From Actinomycetota bacterium (GTDB taxonomy: Bacteria > Actinomycetota > Actinomycetes > Actinomycetales > Microbacteriaceae), in the NCBI GenBank assembly GCA_030840335.1, contig JAUZFR010000176.1, positions 1-53,180 of the forward strand: a DNA stretch of 53,180 bases, in the 5' to 3' direction. Shown here one piece after another: positions 49,897-53,180 of the stretch. The notes under the pieces are model-generated. The model searched no databases. It was not told the DNA's origin and saw nothing but the letters and a program-made list of their open reading frames with translations. The translations under genes and the position numbers were made by a program. The first letter of the stretch is position 1; each line of letters begins with the position of its first letter.

Positions 49897-50295
49897 TCAG
49901 GGAAGCGAGATGGAGACTGACGTGGCTTTCACGGTTGCGGCGGCGACGGTGCCGACCTCGATTCCGAGTTCGTCGACGGCTTCGCGGCTGATCAGCGAGA
50001 CGATGCGAAAGGGACCGGCCTGCAGCTCGACCTGCGCCATCACCGTGTCTTTCGTGACCCGCGTGACGATGCCGGTGATGCGATTGCGGGTTGACGTCTT
50101 CGAAGTGGGCGAGAGTGAGGATTCAGTGGCCAGCTGTTGCAGCAGCCTGGCCAGTTGCACACCATCGACGACCTGCCGGCCGTTTTCGCCTTTGAGCAGC
50201 TCGAGTTTTCCCGCGTCCGCCCAGCGACGAATCGTGTCGTCGCTGACGCCGGCGAGGGATGCGGCATCGCTCACTCGCAATGGGGTTGAAGTCAT
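49897..50295 (-). CDS. HTH-TOBE molybdate-responsive regulator
   Basis: A 132-residue protein with a MerR/excisionase-type helix-turn-helix at the start (LRVSDAASLAGVSDDTIRRW, about residues 6-25, then GRQVVDGVQLARLL) and a C-terminal TOBE/Mop domain (NRITGIVTRVTKDTVMAQVEL to VKATSVSISLP), which binds oxyanions such as molybdate. It is smaller than ModE and built from a different HTH. As first gene of the mod-moa operon it probably represses the operon when molybdate is plentiful, using the palindromes at 50317 and 50348. Confidence 0.9.
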   Translation of the reverse strand: MTSTPLRVSDAASLAGVSDDTIRRWADAGKLELLKGENGRQVVDGVQLARLLQQLATESSLSPTSKTSTRNRITGIVTRVTKDTVMAQVELQAGPFRIVSLISREAVDELGIEVGTVAAATVKATSVSISLP

Positions 50296-50359
50296 GTGTC
50301 GACCTTATTCCTCCATCCGCACTTGCGGAACCAATTGGCTGACAGCGCCGCAAGTGCGG
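50296..50359. promoter_or_regulatory. Promoter of the mod-moa operon with two palindromic operators
   Basis: CCGCACTTGCGG (50317-50328) and CCGCAAGTGCGG (50348-50359) are each near-palindromes (CCGCA-NN-TGCGG) and perfect reverse complements of each other, 31 bp (three helical turns) apart. TAAGGT (minus, 50302-50307) ends six bases before the regulator ATG; the first operator covers its -35/spacer region. Confidence 0.7.
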
Positions 50360-50422
50360 TCAGCACCTCCTGCCAATGCTGTGAATTCGCGCCCGACCGC
50401 CGTGTTCCCCGCAAGCGAGCCT

Positions 50423-50434
50423 TAGCCTGAATGA
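50423..50434 (+). promoter_or_regulatory. Leaderless-type promoter of the molybdoenzyme gene
   Basis: TAGCCT (50423-50428) ends six bases before the GTG start. Confidence 0.6.
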
Positions 50435-52033
50435 GTGAATGCCGAGACGGTTGAGGAGACTCCCGCCCCACTCGGTATCTCGCCCCGGGCACAGTTCTGG
50501 TTGTCCACCGCGACGGGTATCGCCAGCGCGATTGTCACGCTCGGCGTCGCCAGCGTTGTGGCCTTCTTCTTCGGCATCGTGAGCCCGCTGGTGTCGGTCG
50601 GCCAGCTCGTGATCGACCTCGTCCCTGCTGGAGTCAAGACCGTCGTCATCGCCGTGTTCGGCACCGGGGACAAGGCGTTTCTCCTGGTCGTGCTCGCGGT
50701 CGTCGTGACGATTGCCGCGGCTTTCGTCGGAATCCTGCAGTGGCGTCGTCCGAACTGGGGAGTCGCGCTGCTGGGCGTCATCGGAGCCCTTTCCTTCGTC
50801 GCCGCGGCCACCCGTGCGAACGCGACCATCGTGTCGGTGCTGCCCACGGTCGCGGGCGTCTTCGTCGGAATGCTGGTTCTGCGTGCACTTGTCAGGCGGC
50901 TCTCCGCCTGGCAGGTCGCGAGTTCGCGCCGGATTCCCCGCAGCGGGAAGGCGCAGGGTGTCGTCGAGCGGCGCCAGTTCATCCGCCTCGCGCTCTGGTC
51001 GAGCATCGCCGCCGCGGTCGCGGGTACCGGCGCACAACTCCTGACGAGCGCATCCGCCGCGGTCACCGCCGTTCGCACCAGGATCTCGCTGCCAACGCCT
51101 GCCACAACGGTCGCGCCGATTCCCGCCGGCGCCGATCTGAAGATTCCCGGGCTGTCGCCGTGGGTCATTCCGAACAAGGATTTCTACCGCATCGACACCG
51201 CGCTCCAGGTGCCCTCCATTGATCCGAAGACGTGGAAGCTCCAGATCACCGGGATGGTCGAGAAAGAGATCGAGATCACGTTCGCCGAGCTGTTGAAGCT
51301 CCCGCTCGAAGAGAAGTACGTGACCCTCGCCTGTGTTTCGCAGGAGATCGGCGGAAACCTGATCGGCAATGCGCTGTGGCTCGGCTATCCGATCCGAAAC
51401 CTGCTCGCTGAGGCGAAGCCGAAGGCGGGTGCCGACATGGTGCTGTCGAGGAGTATTGACGGTTTCACCGCAGGGACCCCGCTGGCCGTGCTCCAGGATG
51501 CCGGAACCGATGCCATCCTCGCGGTCGGCATGAACGGTGAGCCCCTGCCGATCGAGCACGGCTTCCCGGTTCGGATGGTCGTGCCTGGCCTCTACGGGTA
51601 CGTGTCGGCGACCAAGTGGGTCGTCCAGCTGAAGGTGACCACGTTCGCGAAAGACGAGGGTTACTGGACTCCGCGGGGCTGGTCCGCGCTGGGTCCGGTG
51701 AAGCTCTCGTCACGAATCGATACGCCGCAGCAGGGTGCGACGGTGAAAGCCGGCACAGTCGCCGTCGCGGGCGTGGCGTGGCGCCAGCACGTTGGCGTCT
51801 CCGGTGTCCAGGTCCAAATCGACAAGGGCGCCTGGCAGGATGCCAAACTCGCCAAGGTGGTCACCGTGGACTCCTGGCTGCAATGGTCGTTCGCCTGGGA
51901 AGCGAAACCCGGCCAGCACACAATCTCGGTTCGTGCCATCGACGACACCGGCGCGGTGCAGACGGCCAAGTTCGCCAACCCCGATCCGAACGGCTCAACG
52001 GGGCACCACACCATCCAGGTCTCGGTCGGCTGA
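50435..52033 (+). CDS. Membrane-anchored molybdopterin-dependent oxidoreductase, sulfite oxidase family
   Basis: A 532-residue molybdoenzyme. Four or five membrane helices fill residues 20-150, then an RRQFIRLALWSSIAAAVAG segment leads to an extracytoplasmic sulfite-oxidase-type domain. The Mo-coordinating Cys is in KYVTLACVSQEIGG (about residue 290); LWLGYPIRNLLAEA, EHGFPVRMVVPGLYGYVSAT and KWVVQLKV are conserved; a C-terminal dimerisation domain ends the chain. It may oxidise sulfite released by the organosulfur monooxygenases or reduce oxidised sulfur groups. Divergent from the molybdate uptake operon, which would feed its cofactor. Confidence 0.9.
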   Translation: MNAETVEETPAPLGISPRAQFWLSTATGIASAIVTLGVASVVAFFFGIVSPLVSVGQLVIDLVPAGVKTVVIAVFGTGDKAFLLVVLAVVVTIAAAFVGILQWRRPNWGVALLGVIGALSFVAAATRANATIVSVLPTVAGVFVGMLVLRALVRRLSAWQVASSRRIPRSGKAQGVVERRQFIRLALWSSIAAAVAGTGAQLLTSASAAVTAVRTRISLPTPATTVAPIPAGADLKIPGLSPWVIPNKDFYRIDTALQVPSIDPKTWKLQITGMVEKEIEITFAELLKLPLEEKYVTLACVSQEIGGNLIGNALWLGYPIRNLLAEAKPKAGADMVLSRSIDGFTAGTPLAVLQDAGTDAILAVGMNGEPLPIEHGFPVRMVVPGLYGYVSATKWVVQLKVTTFAKDEGYWTPRGWSALGPVKLSSRIDTPQQGATVKAGTVAVAGVAWRQHVGVSGVQVQIDKGAWQDAKLAKVVTVDSWLQWSFAWEAKPGQHTISVRAIDDTGAVQTAKFANPDPNGSTGHHTIQVSVG

Positions 52034-52068
52034 TCGCACCGCGCGGGTCGCTCCCGACTGACACACGG

Positions 52069-52082
52069 TAGTCTCGAACCCC
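52069..52082 (+). promoter_or_regulatory. Likely promoter of the ABC-F gene
   Basis: TAGTCT (52069-52074) ends eight bases before the GTG, so the leader is absent or one to two bases long. Confidence 0.45.
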
Positions 52083-53180
52083 GTGGCACATCTCCTCGGA
52101 GCGGAAGCTCTCCATCTCGAATATCCAACGCGCGTCGTCTTCGACAGCGTCACAATCGGGGTGGACGAAGGCCAGCGCATCGGCATCGTCGGTCGCAACG
52201 GGGATGGCAAGTCGTCGTTGCTGCGCCTGCTCGCTGGACGGCTCGAACCCGATGCGGGCCGGGTGACGCGCCGTCGTGGTGTGCATCTCGGCATGCTTGA
52301 CCAGGCCGATGAGCTCGACGACGATCTGATCGTTTCGCACTCCATCGTGGGCGATCGCCCCGAACACGAGTGGGCCGGTGACTCCCGCGTCCGCGACGTG
52401 ATCGAGGGGCTGGTCGGCGGCATCCCGTGGAGCGCGCGCATGGGCGACCTCTCTGGGGGCCAGCGCCGTCGTGTCGCTCTTGCGGCGCTCCTCGTCGGCG
52501 ACTGGGACGTTCTCTTCCTCGACGAACCGACCAACCACCTCGACGTCGAAGGCATCGCCTGGCTGGCACAACACCTCAAGCGGCGGTGGTCGACGAACGC
52601 CGGCGGCCTCATCGTCGTGACCCACGATCGCTGGTTCCTCGACGAGATCTGCACCGACACCTGGGAGGTGCATGACCGCATCATCGAACCGTTCGAGGGC
52701 GGATACGCGGCGTACATCCTGCAGCGGGTCGAGCGCGATCGCATGGCCGCGGCATCCGAATCGAAGCGCCAGAATCTCATGCGCAAGGAGCTCGCCTGGT
52801 TGCGCAGGGGAGCACCGGCTCGCAGCACCAAGCCGAAATTCCGGATGGATGCGGCCTACGAGCTGATCGAGAATGAACCTCCGCCCCGTGACACTGTCTC
52901 GCTCGCCTCGATGGCGATGCAGAGACTCGGCAAGGACGTCGTCGACATCGAGGATGTGAGCGTCAGTTACACGGTTCCCGCAGACATCGACACGTCGACG
53001 GGCACAGTAACTGACGAGACCGTAAAAGACGTGCTCAAGGACGTCACCTGGCTCATCGCGCCGGGCGAACGCACGGGCATCCTCGGTGTCAACGGAGCGG
53101 GAAAGAGCACCCTTCTTGGCCTTGTGTCAGGCACGATCAAGCCTACGAGCGGCCGGGTCAAGCGGGGCAAGACCATCAAG
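52083..53180 (+). CDS. ABC-F family ATPase (3' end cut off)
   Basis: Soluble duplicated ABC ATPase of the ABC-F group, which acts on ribosomes in translation or antibiotic protection. 366 codons are visible. Domain 1 has Walker A GRNGDGKSS (Asp in place of the usual Ala or Ser), signature LSGGQRRRVALAALL and Walker B LLFLDEPTNHLD form (VLFLDEPTNHLD), then the linker with KRQNLMRKELAWLRRGAPAR. Domain 2 begins near residue 290 with Walker A GVNGAGKSTLL at the right edge. The linker is of the Uup/EttA-like type. The C-terminus lies outside the window. Confidence 0.92.
   Translation, partial: MAHLLGAEALHLEYPTRVVFDSVTIGVDEGQRIGIVGRNGDGKSSLLRLLAGRLEPDAGRVTRRRGVHLGMLDQADELDDDLIVSHSIVGDRPEHEWAGDSRVRDVIEGLVGGIPWSARMGDLSGGQRRRVALAALLVGDWDVLFLDEPTNHLDVEGIAWLAQHLKRRWSTNAGGLIVVTHDRWFLDEICTDTWEVHDRIIEPFEGGYAAYILQRVERDRMAAASESKRQNLMRKELAWLRRGAPARSTKPKFRMDAAYELIENEPPPRDTVSLASMAMQRLGKDVVDIEDVSVSYTVPADIDTSTGTVTDETVKDVLKDVTWLIAPGERTGILGVNGAGKSTLLGLVSGTIKPTSGRVKRGKTIK

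Noticed and set aside
1-53180. tRNA or rRNA genes
   Set aside because: All intergenic gaps were read; none shows a tRNA-like cloverleaf or rRNA sequence.

Overview
The window is high-GC DNA from an actinobacterium. Gene content, codon use and the conserved order pmt <- / -> rsmI ... metG-tatD-ksgA-ispE point to Actinomycetes, and the overall look (two metY genes, LLM monooxygenase clusters, a DUF222-HNH protein, REP-like palindromes ending in TCGACAAGCTC) suggests Microbacteriaceae. That family call is inference, because the window holds no rRNA gene. I see 47 protein genes (the first and last are cut by the window edges) and no tRNA, rRNA, CRISPR array, insertion sequence or prophage.

Region 1 (1-12.7 kb) is an organosulfur-scavenging cluster. 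A leftward pair (metY and an SfnG/SsuD-like monooxygenase) faces a rightward series: NtaA/DszA-like monooxygenase, FMN reductase, amino-acid-type ABC importer (binding protein, permease, ATPase), cysteine synthase, a second NtaA/DszA-like monooxygenase, and a histidine ammonia-lyase (HAL) family protein. A GNAT acetyltransferase and a second FMN reductase follow. Together they look able to import an S-substituted amino acid or related compound, cleave C-S bonds with FMNH2 and O2, and fix the released sulfur into cysteine or homocysteine. The HAL-like protein is the oddity: it lacks the Ala-Ser-Gly triad that forms the MIO cofactor and has changes at other active-site positions.

Region 2 (12.8-21.4 kb) holds a thiolase, the helicase HrpA, a membrane protein with its own winged-helix regulator and a perfect palindromic operator, a class V PLP enzyme and an aldo-keto reductase. 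Region 3 (21.5-24.8 kb, leftward) is a tight five-gene redox operon: small Ser/Thr-rich anchored protein, ApbE flavin transferase, ferric-reductase-like heme membrane protein, NuoF-like flavoprotein and a [3Fe-4S]-type ferredoxin. It looks like a flavin/heme/Fe-S electron conduit. Region 4 (25-30.4 kb) has a metallo-hydrolase and a thioredoxin-domain protein fired from one compact palindromic divergent promoter, then a sulfurtransferase and a second metY with a CoA-binding protein.

Region 5 (30.5-45 kb) is the conserved housekeeping block (protein mannosyltransferase, rsmI, metG, tatD, ksgA, ispE), interrupted by two quinone-oxidoreductase-like genes, a large secreted phosphoesterase with FN3 and duplicated carbohydrate-binding-like modules, and an apparently SOS-controlled DUF222-HNH gene. 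Region 6 (45-52 kb) is molybdenum biology: moeB-rhodanese, moaD, moaA, modCBA and a HTH-TOBE regulator, divergent from a membrane-bound sulfite-oxidase-family molybdoenzyme, with paired palindromic operators between them. An ABC-F ATPase runs off the right end.

Two genome-style features recur. Most non-operon genes have a TANNNT -10 box ending 5-8 bases before the start codon, which predicts leaderless mRNAs. Many gene ends carry short (11-18 bp) tandem duplications that span or adjoin the stop codon.
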